Shown here: positions 19,983 to 28,379 of the stretch, piece by piece
Layout of the letters: each line of letters opens with the position of its first letter
Numbering within the stretch: the stretch's first letter is position 1
Source: Bacteroidota bacterium
Lineage (GTDB): Bacteria > Bacteroidota > Bacteroidia > Chitinophagales > Chitinophagaceae
NCBI GenBank assembly: GCA_018267955.1
Contig: JAFDXL010000009.1
Coordinates: 1,018,717 to 1,082,716, forward strand
DNA: 64,000 nucleotides
Direction: 5' to 3'
Notes under the pieces: model-generated
Seen by the model: only the letters and a program-made list of their open reading frames with translations
Databases searched by the model: none
Told to the model about the DNA's origin: nothing
Translations under genes and position numbers: made by a program

Positions 19983-19990
19983 TTATTGTA
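19970..19990. promoter_or_regulatory. Second, inverted copy of the 21-bp dyad
   Basis: This is the exact reverse complement of 17956-17976 and spans the stop codon of the kinase gene (TAG at 19980-19982), about 60 bases upstream of the regulator start. Finding the same 21 bases before both genes of a two-component system, one partly inside a coding end, supports a shared regulator site. Being at the two ends of one gene, the pair also has the geometry of inverted terminal repeats. Confidence 0.55.
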
Positions 19991-20048
19991 ACAGGCTCGA
20001 CGCCGTATAATTTTGTACAGTACGAGCCGAAGTAAACAATTAGAAAAG

Positions 20049-20741
20049 ATGATGGACAGGAAAATACGTATAGGCCTGGCAGAAGATAAAGTGGTGAACC
20101 GTAATGCTTTCATCAGCAAGGTAAACCAAATGAACAACTGTGAACTGGTGTTGAATGCGCATAATGGTCGTGACTGCCTGGATCAGTTAAAAGGCCTGCC
20201 CGAAAGCCGAAAGCCCGATGTGATCTTTATGGATATAGAGATGCCTTATATGGATGGCATTGAAACAGTCGCTTACGCCAGGCAACTCTACCCATCTATG
20301 CACTTCATAATACTCACTGTATTTGACGATGACGATAAAGTTTTTGATGCCATAAAAGCCGGTGCAGAAGGCTATTTGCTAAAGCATGAATCTGCAGCTG
20401 TACTGGAAGATGCAATAAATAATGTGCTTACCTACGGAGGCGCGCCCATGAGCCCCGCGATAGCCCGAAAAACATTACAACTATTGCATCATGCAGATAG
20501 GCCCACTGTTACACAACCCTTGCAACAAAACAATGAGTTGCCATCTGATATGAGTGAGCGCGAAATGGAAGTATTACAAATGATGGTAAATGGCCTTGAT
20601 GCTAAAAGCATTGCAACTAAAATAGACTTGAGTGTACATACCGTACGCAAGCACATTGCCAATATATACGATAAGCTGCACATCAACTCCAAAGCACAGG
20701 CAATCAGCCTCGCGCACAGGCAAGGATGGTTCAATGGTTAG
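20049..20741 (+). CDS. LuxR/NarL-family response regulator
   Basis: 230 residues from ATG at 20049 (MMDRKIRIGLAED). The frame is open from a TTG at 20013, but those 12 residues are not expected in the family. The receiver domain shows the acidic AED start, phospho-acceptor Asp in VIFMDIEMPYMDG and Lys in YLLKHESA. The C-terminal GerE helix-turn-helix reads LSEREMEVLQMMVNGLDAKS followed by LSVHTVRKHIANIYDKL. It is the partner of the upstream TPR kinase. A copy of the 21-bp dyad lies just before it, so autoregulation is likely. Confidence 0.9.
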   Translation: MMDRKIRIGLAEDKVVNRNAFISKVNQMNNCELVLNAHNGRDCLDQLKGLPESRKPDVIFMDIEMPYMDGIETVAYARQLYPSMHFIILTVFDDDDKVFDAIKAGAEGYLLKHESAAVLEDAINNVLTYGGAPMSPAIARKTLQLLHHADRPTVTQPLQQNNELPSDMSEREMEVLQMMVNGLDAKSIATKIDLSVHTVRKHIANIYDKLHINSKAQAISLAHRQGWFNG

Positions 20742-20881
20742 CTCCTTTCATTTTTTTGAAGATTGCCGCGCCTGTATTATAAATACATCCAACTGCCTTA
20801 TGATTTGGCATTTATGGTTTAAATCGCATTGAATCGGCAACATGGATAAAGACACATATCTTAATCAATATGGCATATTGA

Positions 20882-21036
20882 ATTTGCTTAAAAATCGTAT
20901 TTTTATGATGTAGTTCTTAACAGACAAAGAAGAAATGAGTCATTCATGAGTAGGCAAATACAAAACAACCTATACCCATGAAAATCAATATATTGCGAGC
21001 TGGGGTTCGAATCCCTCTCTCTCCGTCCAAAAGATA
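20882..21036 (+). repeat. tRNA-3'-end-like repeat, copy A
   Basis: Bases 20998-21029 read like the 3' end of a tRNA (Ser type): GGGGTTCGAATCCCTC is a T-arm, then TCTCTCCG as acceptor strand and TCCA as tail. No D-arm or anticodon arm is found upstream, so it is not an intact tRNA gene. About 115 bases upstream (from about 20882, including AGAAATGAGTCATTCATGAG) are shared with copies B (28154-28318) and C (33088-33250). The pattern fits tRNA (or tmRNA) 3' fragments left by integration of mobile elements. This copy is the least decayed, and it alone keeps a terminator. Confidence 0.6.
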
Positions 21037-21064
21037 AAAGCCTCACGTTTGTGGGGCTTTTTTA
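21037..21064 (+). terminator. Terminator after the tRNA-like fragment
   Basis: AAAGCCTCAC, loop GTTT, GTGGGGCTTT, then TTT. A 10-bp stem with one G-T pair and a U-tract on the plus strand, directly after the tRNA-like end. This is the usual order at a stable-RNA 3' end and supports the view that copy A derives from an RNA gene. Confidence 0.75.
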
Positions 21065-21113
21065 TTGAATTTACGGGTTTGAAATGCAAATGAAATGACG
21101 ATTGAAAGTATTC

Positions 21114-21157
21114 TCAAGGTTTCGTTCAAGGTTTCAACCAATTTTGCTCAAGGTTTC
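21114..21157 (+). repeat. Three short direct repeats TCAAGGTTTC
   Basis: TCAAGGTTTC occurs exactly at 21114-21123, 21126-21135 and 21148-21157, just downstream of the tRNA-like end. Clustered short direct repeats beside a tRNA 3' end are how arm-type integrase sites look in attachment regions. No integrase gene is present, so this is suggestive only. Confidence 0.5.
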
Positions 21158-21164
21158 ACTTTTT

Positions 21165-21272
21165 ATGCCTGCAAAGATGCCTGATGTACAAATCAAACTG
21201 TTCGATACACTCGAACGAAAAGTGCATGAGGCGCGTATAAAGCTTATAGAAAGAAAGAAATCACCGCGCTAG
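21165..21272 (+). CDS. Small ORF next to the att-like region (doubtful)
   Basis: An ATG at 21165 opens 35 codons (MPAKMPDVQIKLFD, then a basic, helical end with ERKVHEARIKLIERKK) ending at TAG 21270. It is charged and could be a fragment of a DNA-binding protein, for example the first residues of a recombinase, but I do not recognise it. It may not be expressed. The rest of 20742-21395 holds no other gene. Confidence 0.2.
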   Translation: MPAKMPDVQIKLFDTLERKVHEARIKLIERKKSPR

Positions 21273-21339
21273 CAATCAACTACATGAGGATCATCAATTG
21301 AGTGTATACAAATAACGCCCTGACCGGCTAAAAAAAGGT

Positions 21340-21369
21340 AAGAAGTCATTGAATAGTCAATGACTTCTT
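21340..21369 (-). terminator. Terminator of the RND efflux operon
   Basis: A perfect 13-bp stem (AAGAAGTCATTGA at 21340-21352, loop ATAG, complement to 21369). On the minus strand it is followed after three bases by a run of seven T. It lies 27 bases beyond the stop of the outer-membrane factor gene. Confidence 0.85.
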
Positions 21370-21395
21370 ATAATAAACTATTCACTCGTGAAAAA

Positions 21396-22814
21396 TTAAT
21401 TTCTTCCGCCACCTGTAGCCCGGTACAGATCTATTGCTGCATACATCTGTTGTTTTTGCATAGAAGCAAGATCCAACTCTGCCTGTAAAGCATTTGATTG
21501 TGCCGTTATCACTTCTAAATAACTTGCGAGGCCGCTGTTAAATAACATCTGCGCATCTGACACGGCAGTATGCAATGTTTTAACCCTGCCCGCCAATAAT
21601 TCTTTTTGCTCTTTTACCCTGTCGATGCTAATTAGTGCGTCAGATACTTCACCAACGGCTTTCAGTACCGATTGCCTGAAGGCTAAGACAGATTCATCGC
21701 GCTGGGTTTGCGCAACTTTGTATTGGGTTTTCAACGTCCTATGCTGCAGTAAAGGTTGTGCCAGGCTTCCGGCAGCCATGCCAAATAACGATGCAGGTAT
21801 ACTAAACCAATTACTTGCTTTAAATGAGTTAATACCGCCTGCAGCTGTAATATTAAGGGCAGGATACATTTGCGTCTTTGCTATCCCTACTTTCTTATTT
21901 GCCGCAACCAGGCCTAGCTCAGCCGCGCGCACATCCGGCCTGCGATTAACCATTTGTACTGGTATACCGGCAGACAGGTCAGCTTTGATATACTGGTCGT
22001 CTAACTCCGTACGTGCAATAACTTCTCCGGGCATAGCGCCTGTTAATATATTCAGTGCATTCTCCTGCAAAGAGATACTTCTATTAATTGCCGGTATTAA
22101 TGTTGCCGCAACCTGGCGCTGCGCCTCTGCCTGCTCAAGAGCCAACGTAGTAACATTACCTGCGTCACGTTGCAACCTGGTCATTAATACAATACTATCA
22201 GCGAGCGCAAGGTTACTTTTTGCTACAGTCAACTGCTTATCCAGCATTTCCAGGTTATAATACCCCTGGGCTATATCAGATATGAGACGGGTTTGCACTG
22301 CCTGCCCTACTTCGTAAGTCTGCATGTATTGTGCAACAGCAGCTTGTTTTTGTAATCCAAGTTTGCCCCATATATCAGCTTCCCACGATATAGATATTTG
22401 TGCGTTGTAGTTTTCTATATAGGTGGAATGCAAAAAACTCTGAGCAGTGATACCGTTAAGACTATTGTCTGACGGCCTGGTAAGCTGATAATTCGCAAGG
22501 AAGTCAGCATCCGGCAGTAATAGTTGTTTAGCTTGTTTTAATTGCTGGTTTGCTGCATCAATATGTTTTAATGCAATCTGCAGATCGTAATTATATTGCA
22601 AGCCCTTTTCTATAAGAACTTGCAGTTGAGGATCCGCAAAAAAACTACGCCAGCCAATATTTGCAACGCTTGCTGTATCATCAGTATTATGAGCACCATG
22701 AAACTGGTCGGGCAATTGCAGATCGGGCCGTTGATACTGTTTATGTATACCGCAAGATGCCAGCACTATCACGCACCCTATCAGTAGTGAGTATTTATTT
22801 CTAATAAATGGCAT
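21396..22814 (-). CDS. RND efflux outer-membrane lipoprotein (OprM/NodT type)
   Basis: 472 residues. The lipoprotein signal peptide has lipobox LASC (Cys about 21), and two OEP repeats follow. Typical segments are IGWRSFFADPQLQVLI, ISWEADIWGKL and VNRRPDVRAAELGLVAANKK. It forms the outer-membrane channel of a tripartite RND pump. It is the last gene of an adaptor-permease-channel operon on the minus strand, starting 22 bases after the permease stop. Confidence 0.92.
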   Translation of the reverse strand: MPFIRNKYSLLIGCVIVLASCGIHKQYQRPDLQLPDQFHGAHNTDDTASVANIGWRSFFADPQLQVLIEKGLQYNYDLQIALKHIDAANQQLKQAKQLLLPDADFLANYQLTRPSDNSLNGITAQSFLHSTYIENYNAQISISWEADIWGKLGLQKQAAVAQYMQTYEVGQAVQTRLISDIAQGYYNLEMLDKQLTVAKSNLALADSIVLMTRLQRDAGNVTTLALEQAEAQRQVAATLIPAINRSISLQENALNILTGAMPGEVIARTELDDQYIKADLSAGIPVQMVNRRPDVRAAELGLVAANKKVGIAKTQMYPALNITAAGGINSFKASNWFSIPASLFGMAAGSLAQPLLQHRTLKTQYKVAQTQRDESVLAFRQSVLKAVGEVSDALISIDRVKEQKELLAGRVKTLHTAVSDAQMLFNSGLASYLEVITAQSNALQAELDLASMQKQQMYAAIDLYRATGGGRN

Positions 22815-22836
22815 TTTCTGTTATTCAAAAAGGTTA

Positions 22837-25800
22837 CTAATATTTTTCCATTTCTATTGCTCCGCCATCCACATGCAACACATTACCTTCTAAGGATTCT
22901 CTATGGCGACGTTTTCGGCTCAACCGTTCCTGTAAATGCTGAAAGATCACAAACAATACAGGTATTACAAATACACCAAACACCACACCGGTAAGCATAC
23001 CGCCCACAGCACCGCTACCTATTGATTTATTACCAAGGGCAGATGCTCCGTGAACGCTGAGCAAAGGAAGCAAGCCTGCTATAAATGCAAACGAGGTCAT
23101 CAATATGGGTCTTAGCCTCAATACAGATGCCTGTATTGCCGCTTGTACCAGCCCCATACCCGCACGTCTCCTTTGCACTGCATATTCCACAATAAGTATC
23201 GCATTTTTAGACAGCAATCCTATAAGCATAATAAGGCCTACCTGCACATAGATATTATTTTCGATGCCCATAAGGTTGATGAACAGCATTACACCAAATA
23301 CACCTAACGGTATAGTCGTGATCACCGCAAGCGGCAGTATATAACTCTCGTACTGAGCTGCCAGAAGGAAGTAAACAAATATCAGGCTAAGTATAAATAT
23401 GAAAACTATCTGTGAGCCGGATTGTACTTCTTCACGTGTCATACCGGTCCACTCGTACGTATAGCCTCTTGGTAGTGCTTGTGCGGCTGTCTCCTGTACC
23501 GCGCGTATAGCATCGCCGGTACTATATCCGGGCTTGGGAACACCATTTATCGTCACAGCATTGAAGAGGTTGTTTCGGGTTACAGTTTCCGGCCCATACA
23601 CCTTTTTCAGGCTAACGAGCGTGTTGGCAGGTACCATATTACCCTGGTTATTTTTCACATAGATACCATTAATGGAAGAAGGGTCTGTACGATAGGCAAT
23701 GTCTGCCTGCGCCATCACCCGGTAATATTTGCCAAAACGGTTGAAATCGCCGACGAAACTACTACCAAAATATGTTTGCAATGTCCTCAGCAACTCACTA
23801 ACAGATACACCCAGTTGTTTGGCTCGCGCATTGTCTATCTGCAATTCATATTGCGGGTTACCGGTTGCAAACGTGGTAAAGGCATATGCGATCTCTTTGC
23901 GCGCCATAAGAGCACCGATGAATTTATTAGCGGTCTCGTTCAGCTTGTCGAGCGATCCGCTATTGCGATCCTGCAACATGAATTCAAAACCACTCACATT
24001 ACCAAACCCTTGTACTGTGGGGAACGTAAAGAAGAAAGCGTTTGCATCTTTTACCTGGCTCACTTTCTGAGAAAGCCTGTTAGATATCTGTTGAAAATCA
24101 TTTACCTCTCCACGCTGGCCATAAGGCTTCAGCCTGATGAAACCTGCGCCGTATGGCGATGCATTTGCATTAGAGATAAAGTTCATCCCTTCTACAATAT
24201 ATCTTTTATCTGCGGCGGGGTCTGCTTTAACAATGCTGTCTATCCTGGCCATAGCCTTGTGTGTTCTGTCCAGGGAACTTCCCGGAGGTGTTTTCACTGC
24301 ATAAAGGATAAAGCCCTGGTCTTCGGTTGGTATAAATCCTGTCGGTGTCGTCTTTAGCAGAAACAAGCTGGCCACTGCAATTACCGCAATACCCCCAATA
24401 GCTATCCACTTACGTTTCAGCAACAATTGTATACTACGCTTGTACCTTTCTGTTACAGCATTAAATCCCACATTAAACGCTTCAAAGAAACGCCTGCCGA
24501 ATCCTTTTTTCTCACCACCTTCACCTGCTGCATGATTGTTTTTTAGGAACAATGCACATAATGCAGGACTCAATGTAAGTGCGTTAACAGCTGATATGAT
24601 GATGGCAATGGCCAGTGTAAACGCGAACTGTCTGTAGAATACCCCGGCCGGCCCCTGCATAAATCCTACCGGGACAAACACCGCAGCCATTACCAAAGTA
24701 ATGGATATGATGGCACCTGATATCTCGTTCATAGAACTGATGGTTGCCAGCCTTGCCGACTGTTTGGTATGTTCCATCTTGGAGTGTACCGCTTCTACTA
24801 CTACGATGGCATCATCCACCACTACACCTATCGCCAATACCAGCGCAAAGAGCGTAAGCAAGTTGATCGTAAACCCAAATAGCTGCATAAAAAAGAACGT
24901 ACCTATGATGGCTACCGGTACCGCGATCGCTGGGATCAATGTAGAACGCAGGTCCTGCAGGAATATAAATACTACAATAAACACCAGTACAAACGCTTCA
25001 AGTAATGTTTCTGTAACCTGGTGTATGGAAGCATCAAGGAATTCCTTCGAATTATACATTACGGTAGCATGAACACCCCGTGGCAGGTTGGCAGAAAACT
25101 GTTTCAATTGCTTTTGTGCTTCTGTAAGAATAGCATTTGCGTTACTACCTGCAGTCTGGAAAACGGCAACACCTGAGGTGGCATTACCATTAAGCTTACC
25201 GTTTGATGAGTAGATATAAGATCCGAATTCTACCCTCGCTACATCTTTCAGCCTTACAAAAGACCCGTCACTATTGGAGCGTACAATGATATTTTCATAG
25301 TCTTCGTTCTTATTGAGCTTTCCTTTGTATTTCAGCACATATTCAAAAGCTTCAGTACTACTCTGTCCAAATCGTCCCGGTGCTGCTTCCAGGCTCTGAT
25401 CCCTCACAGCATCGGTCACATCCTGCGGAGACAGGCCAAGTGCAGCCAGCCTATCAGGCTTTAACCATATACGCATGGAATAATCGCGAGCACCAAATGG
25501 CTGTGCTTCGCCTACTCCCGGGATACGCTGCAACTGCGGTACCAGGTTTATTTTAATATAGTTGAGCAGGAAGGTCTCATTATATACGGTGTCAGAACTT
25601 GACAAAGCCACGAACATAATGATACTATTCTGCTGCTTCTGTGTAGAGATACCTGCTTGTATTACCTCTTGTGGTATCTGGCTTGTAGCTTTCGATACCC
25701 TGTTCTGAACGTTTACTGCAGCTATATCGGGGTTAGTACCCTGTTTGAAGTAAACGCTTAAAGTAAGGCTACCATCGTTGCTGGAATTGGAGGTCATGTA

Positions 25801-26028
25801 TGTCATGTTCTCCACACCATTAATGGCTTCTTCCAACGGGGTTGCCACCGACCTCGCAACTACTTCGGCATTTGCTCCCGGGTAGTTTGCTGTTACCTGC
25901 ACGCAGGGAGGTGCGATGTCCGGGAACAAGGTAATGGGGAGCGAGAACAGTGAAAGCCCCCCGAGTAAAAGCAATATAATGGATATGACCGTTGATAATA
26001 CCGGCCGTTCTATAAATTTTCTGAACAT
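22837..26028 (-). CDS. RND multidrug efflux permease (AcrB/HAE1 family)
   Basis: 1063 residues, full family length. Starts MFRKFIERPVLSTVISIILL with 12 expected membrane helices and two large periplasmic loops. The proton-relay aspartates are visible in AIGVVVDDAIVVVEAV. Other signatures: PDIAPPCVQVTANYPGANAE and GLLSKNAILIVEYAVQ. This is the inner-membrane proton-driven drug exporter, trimeric, working with the adjacent adaptor and channel. Gap of 62 bases to the adaptor gene. Confidence 0.95.
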   Translation of the reverse strand: MFRKFIERPVLSTVISIILLLLGGLSLFSLPITLFPDIAPPCVQVTANYPGANAEVVARSVATPLEEAINGVENMTYMTSNSSNDGSLTLSVYFKQGTNPDIAAVNVQNRVSKATSQIPQEVIQAGISTQKQQNSIIMFVALSSSDTVYNETFLLNYIKINLVPQLQRIPGVGEAQPFGARDYSMRIWLKPDRLAALGLSPQDVTDAVRDQSLEAAPGRFGQSSTEAFEYVLKYKGKLNKNEDYENIIVRSNSDGSFVRLKDVARVEFGSYIYSSNGKLNGNATSGVAVFQTAGSNANAILTEAQKQLKQFSANLPRGVHATVMYNSKEFLDASIHQVTETLLEAFVLVFIVVFIFLQDLRSTLIPAIAVPVAIIGTFFFMQLFGFTINLLTLFALVLAIGVVVDDAIVVVEAVHSKMEHTKQSARLATISSMNEISGAIISITLVMAAVFVPVGFMQGPAGVFYRQFAFTLAIAIIISAVNALTLSPALCALFLKNNHAAGEGGEKKGFGRRFFEAFNVGFNAVTERYKRSIQLLLKRKWIAIGGIAVIAVASLFLLKTTPTGFIPTEDQGFILYAVKTPPGSSLDRTHKAMARIDSIVKADPAADKRYIVEGMNFISNANASPYGAGFIRLKPYGQRGEVNDFQQISNRLSQKVSQVKDANAFFFTFPTVQGFGNVSGFEFMLQDRNSGSLDKLNETANKFIGALMARKEIAYAFTTFATGNPQYELQIDNARAKQLGVSVSELLRTLQTYFGSSFVGDFNRFGKYYRVMAQADIAYRTDPSSINGIYVKNNQGNMVPANTLVSLKKVYGPETVTRNNLFNAVTINGVPKPGYSTGDAIRAVQETAAQALPRGYTYEWTGMTREEVQSGSQIVFIFILSLIFVYFLLAAQYESYILPLAVITTIPLGVFGVMLFINLMGIENNIYVQVGLIMLIGLLSKNAILIVEYAVQRRRAGMGLVQAAIQASVLRLRPILMTSFAFIAGLLPLLSVHGASALGNKSIGSGAVGGMLTGVVFGVFVIPVLFVIFQHLQERLSRKRRHRESLEGNVLHVDGGAIEMEKY

Positions 26029-26090
26029 GTAGAATGTTTTTTCTGTGGTTATAAACCCAGTTTAGATTGAATGTGTGAATGCATCATTAA

Positions 26091-27233
26091 TTATAGCGGG
26101 TTTGCTTTCAGAAGACTGTCTGTCGATATTTCTATTGGCTTTATAGCTGCACCATCCCTCAGGCGGTCCAACCCTGCAAGAACGATTTTATCACCCGACT
26201 TTACGCCTTTGTCTACGAGATAGTAGTTACCTGCTTTACCGCTAACGTTGATAGGCTCACTGATTACCTTATTGCTATCAGCCACTCTGAATACAAATAT
26301 TTTGTCCTGTATCTCGTAAGTAGCTTCTTGCGGCACTACCAGTGCAGCTGACATTTTTTGAGCAACCCGGATCCTGCCTGTATTGCCAGAACGTAGCAGT
26401 CCGTTGGTATTCGGGAATACTGCACGGAAGCTAATAGTACCCATAGTCCTGTTAAATTGCCCTTCTGCCAGTTCCACTGTTCCTTTTGATGGATATACGG
26501 TGTTATCTGCCAATACAAGCTCTACAGCAGGCATATGTTTAATCTTTTCTTCTATAGTATTGCCATCAAATTGCTCTTTGAACTTTATAAAATCGTTTTC
26601 GCTCAAAGAAAAATAAGCGTACATATTTTGTATCTCTGATAATACGGTAAGAGGATCTGGTGATGAGCGGCCAACCAGGCTACCAGGTTTGTACGGTATT
26701 CTCCCGATATAGCCATCTACTTCAGCCATAATATTAGTATACCCCAGGTTGATGCGCGCGTTACTTACCACAGCTTCAGCCTGTGCTACGCTTGCTTTTG
26801 CCGCATCATATGCAGCTTTTGCACTTTGTACCTGTACATTAGATACAAGATTATGTTCCAGCAAAGGGGTTAATTTATCAAAGTTGATACGAGCATTTTC
26901 CATATTGGCTTTTGCGGCCAACAAGCTGGCATTCGCATTACGCAATTGTTCCTGGTAAGGTTTATCATCAATTTTGAATAAAAGCTGCCCTTTGCTTACA
27001 TGAGCACCTTCTTCAACGTATATCTTCTCCAGGTAACCATCCACCTGCGGGCGCACATCTATGTTTTTAGTACCTTCTATAGAAGCATTAAACTCCCGGT
27101 ATACAGATGCATCTTGAGTTGTGATTGCTACCACAGGCAACTCCTGTGGCTGGTCTCCACCAGTTGCCGCTGGTGCAGATTTGCAACCATATAGCAATAG
27201 AGACACGACGATAGTATATATTACATTTCTCAT
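26091..27233 (-). CDS. RND periplasmic adaptor (AcrA/MexA family)
   Basis: 380 residues. Lipoprotein signal with lipobox LYGC (Cys about 17). HlyD/biotinyl-lipoyl halves are visible (VDGYLEKIYVEEGAHVSKGQ and INLGYTNIMAEVDGYIGRIP) around a helical hairpin (about 100-160), followed by a beta-barrel and a membrane-proximal domain (VPQEATYEIQDKIFVFRV). It bridges permease and outer-membrane channel. First gene of the operon; two TTAAC-N3-GTTAA dyads lie within 75 bases upstream. Confidence 0.93.
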   Translation of the reverse strand: MRNVIYTIVVSLLLYGCKSAPAATGGDQPQELPVVAITTQDASVYREFNASIEGTKNIDVRPQVDGYLEKIYVEEGAHVSKGQLLFKIDDKPYQEQLRNANASLLAAKANMENARINFDKLTPLLEHNLVSNVQVQSAKAAYDAAKASVAQAEAVVSNARINLGYTNIMAEVDGYIGRIPYKPGSLVGRSSPDPLTVLSEIQNMYAYFSLSENDFIKFKEQFDGNTIEEKIKHMPAVELVLADNTVYPSKGTVELAEGQFNRTMGTISFRAVFPNTNGLLRSGNTGRIRVAQKMSAALVVPQEATYEIQDKIFVFRVADSNKVISEPINVSGKAGNYYLVDKGVKSGDKIVLAGLDRLRDGAAIKPIEISTDSLLKANPL

Positions 27234-27250
27234 AAACGGTGTTAGATAAC

Positions 27251-27306
27251 TTAACAGTGTTAAATAATTAAAACCAAATCTTTAATTGCCTGTTAACTCT
27301 GTTAAC
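27251..27306 (-). promoter_or_regulatory. Two TetR-type operators before the efflux operon
   Basis: TTAACAGTGTTAA (27251-27263) and TTAACTCTGTTAA (27293-27305) share the dyad TTAAC-N3-GTTAA, 42 bp apart, ending 18 bases before the adaptor start. A third copy overlaps the promoter of the adjacent tetR gene. The pattern is what a local TetR repressor that controls both itself and its pump would use. Confidence 0.7.
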
Positions 27307-27346
27307 CAAAGGCAACACTAATAACTATTGTAAGAATGAAGGCGGA

Positions 27347-27949
27347 CTATTCAACAATGGTCCTGATAATGCCGGTAATGGCATCTTTTAAGATCTCCTG
27401 GTTCAATTCGTCAGTCTGTCCTTTGTTGACGATATTGATACTGATTAGGCCATGTATTACTGACCAGAAAGTGTAATATTTTTTACATGCATTGGTTTGT
27501 GGGTTTTTACTGTTATCAATAAGGGTTTGTATTACCTCTGTAAAAATGGCGGATGGCAACTCTTCCTCAGCCAAATAATTTGTTTTACAGTTGCAACAGT
27601 TCACTTCTACACCATACATCAATTTGTAATATTCACGCTCATCAAAGGCAAAGTTCCAGTAGGCTAGCCACATAGCTTCTAATTGTTTTGCCGGAAGCCT
27701 ATGCTTATTTTTTGCTTCGTTGAGCCTGGCAGCAAGATGTAAATATCCCTGTCGGGTAAATTCGGTTAGCAGTGCATCTTTATTATCGAAATATCCGTAA
27801 ATGATCGGCGCGGTATACTCTATGGCATCAGCAATTCTGCGCATAGATAGTGCCTGCCAACCTTCCTTCTTCACTATATTCCATCCTGCAGTAAGTATGT
27901 TTCTCTTTACATCTTCCTTTTTGCGCAGAATTCTTTCTTTACTACCCAC
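27347..27949 (-). CDS. TetR/AcrR-family repressor of the efflux operon
   Basis: 200 residues from the GTG at 27949 (read as MGSKERILRKKED). The N-terminal TetR helix-turn-helix includes ILTAGWNIVKKEGW and MRRIADAIEYTAPIIYGYF. The ligand-binding C-terminal region includes a Cys cluster (VNCCNCKTN) that is unusual and might sense metal or redox. The frame stays open to a TTG at 27985, but that TTG lies inside a -7 box (TACATTTG) and the codons after it are an operator dyad, so translation surely starts further in. Same strand as and 113 bases upstream of the pump operon it likely represses. Confidence 0.85.
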   Translation of the reverse strand: MGSKERILRKKEDVKRNILTAGWNIVKKEGWQALSMRRIADAIEYTAPIIYGYFDNKDALLTEFTRQGYLHLAARLNEAKNKHRLPAKQLEAMWLAYWNFAFDEREYYKLMYGVEVNCCNCKTNYLAEEELPSAIFTEVIQTLIDNSKNPQTNACKKYYTFWSVIHGLISINIVNKGQTDELNQEILKDAITGIIRTIVE

Positions 27950-27968
27950 GTTTACACGATTAACTAAT

Positions 27969-27990
27969 TTAACACTGTTAAGCAAATGTA
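27969..27990 (-). promoter_or_regulatory. tetR promoter with overlapping operator
   Basis: On the minus strand TACATTTG (27990-27983) matches the Bacteroidota -7 box. The dyad TTAACAGTGTTAA (27981-27969) begins one base after it, in the initially transcribed region. The dyad is identical to that at 27251-27263 apart from strand. This supports autoregulation and fixes the start codon downstream, at 27949. Confidence 0.65.
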
Positions 27991-28079
27991 CACCTTTTAT
28001 AAAGCAACGATATTTGTTTTACAAATAGCAGCATAAAAATATAGTAACTCTTCTCAGGCTTAACGCGCTAATCTTTTCT

Positions 28080-28131
28080 TTTTCTACAGTGAGTATCCAT
28101 TACTTACAAAATTGATACTCACTGTAGAAAA
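28080..28131. repeat. Long inverted repeat (18-bp arms)
   Basis: Arms 28080-28097 (ending CTACAGTGAGTATC) and 28114-28131 are exact reverse complements around a 16-base loop. No U-tract follows on either strand, so it is not an ordinary terminator. It sits between the tetR promoter and repeat copy B, at the edge of the duplicated segment. It may mark a small mobile or palindromic element. Confidence 0.75.
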
Positions 28132-28153
28132 TTCAAATGCAGACCAATCTAAA

Positions 28154-28318
28154 CATTTGAAAAATTGTATCTATATTTTGTAGTTTTCAAGACACAAGAA
28201 GAAATGAGTTATTCATGAATAGGCAAAATGTAAATAGGCTGTAGTCACGAAAATTGCGAGCTGAGATTCGAATTCCTCCCTCTCCGCCTAAAAGAATAAC
28301 AAGCCCGAAGAAAGTCCC
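28154..28318 (+). repeat. tRNA-3'-end-like repeat, copy B
   Basis: Shares with copy A the block around AGAAATGAGTTATTCATGAA and the T-arm-like GAGATTCGAATTCCTC followed by CCTCTCCGCCT, close to a Ser-type acceptor end (CCTCTCCGCCA). The T stem has mismatches. It is closest to copy C, and both continue with AACAAGCCCGAAGAAAGTC and into copies of the same ELWxxDGT gene. Confidence 0.6.
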
Positions 28319-28379
28319 CCTATGCGTCTTTGGTTACCAGCTTTCTATTATTATATCTATAGACACTAATAACTCCATT

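Noticed and set aside
20998-21029. Complete tRNA-Ser gene
   Set aside because: Only the T-arm and acceptor 3' strand are present; no anticodon arm or matching 5' acceptor strand lies upstream, and the T stem has a mismatch.
23479-24357. Long plus-strand frame of 292 codons inside the RND permease gene
   Set aside because: It is the antisense shadow of a clear AcrB-type gene; the Cys- and Arg-rich translation has no family pattern.
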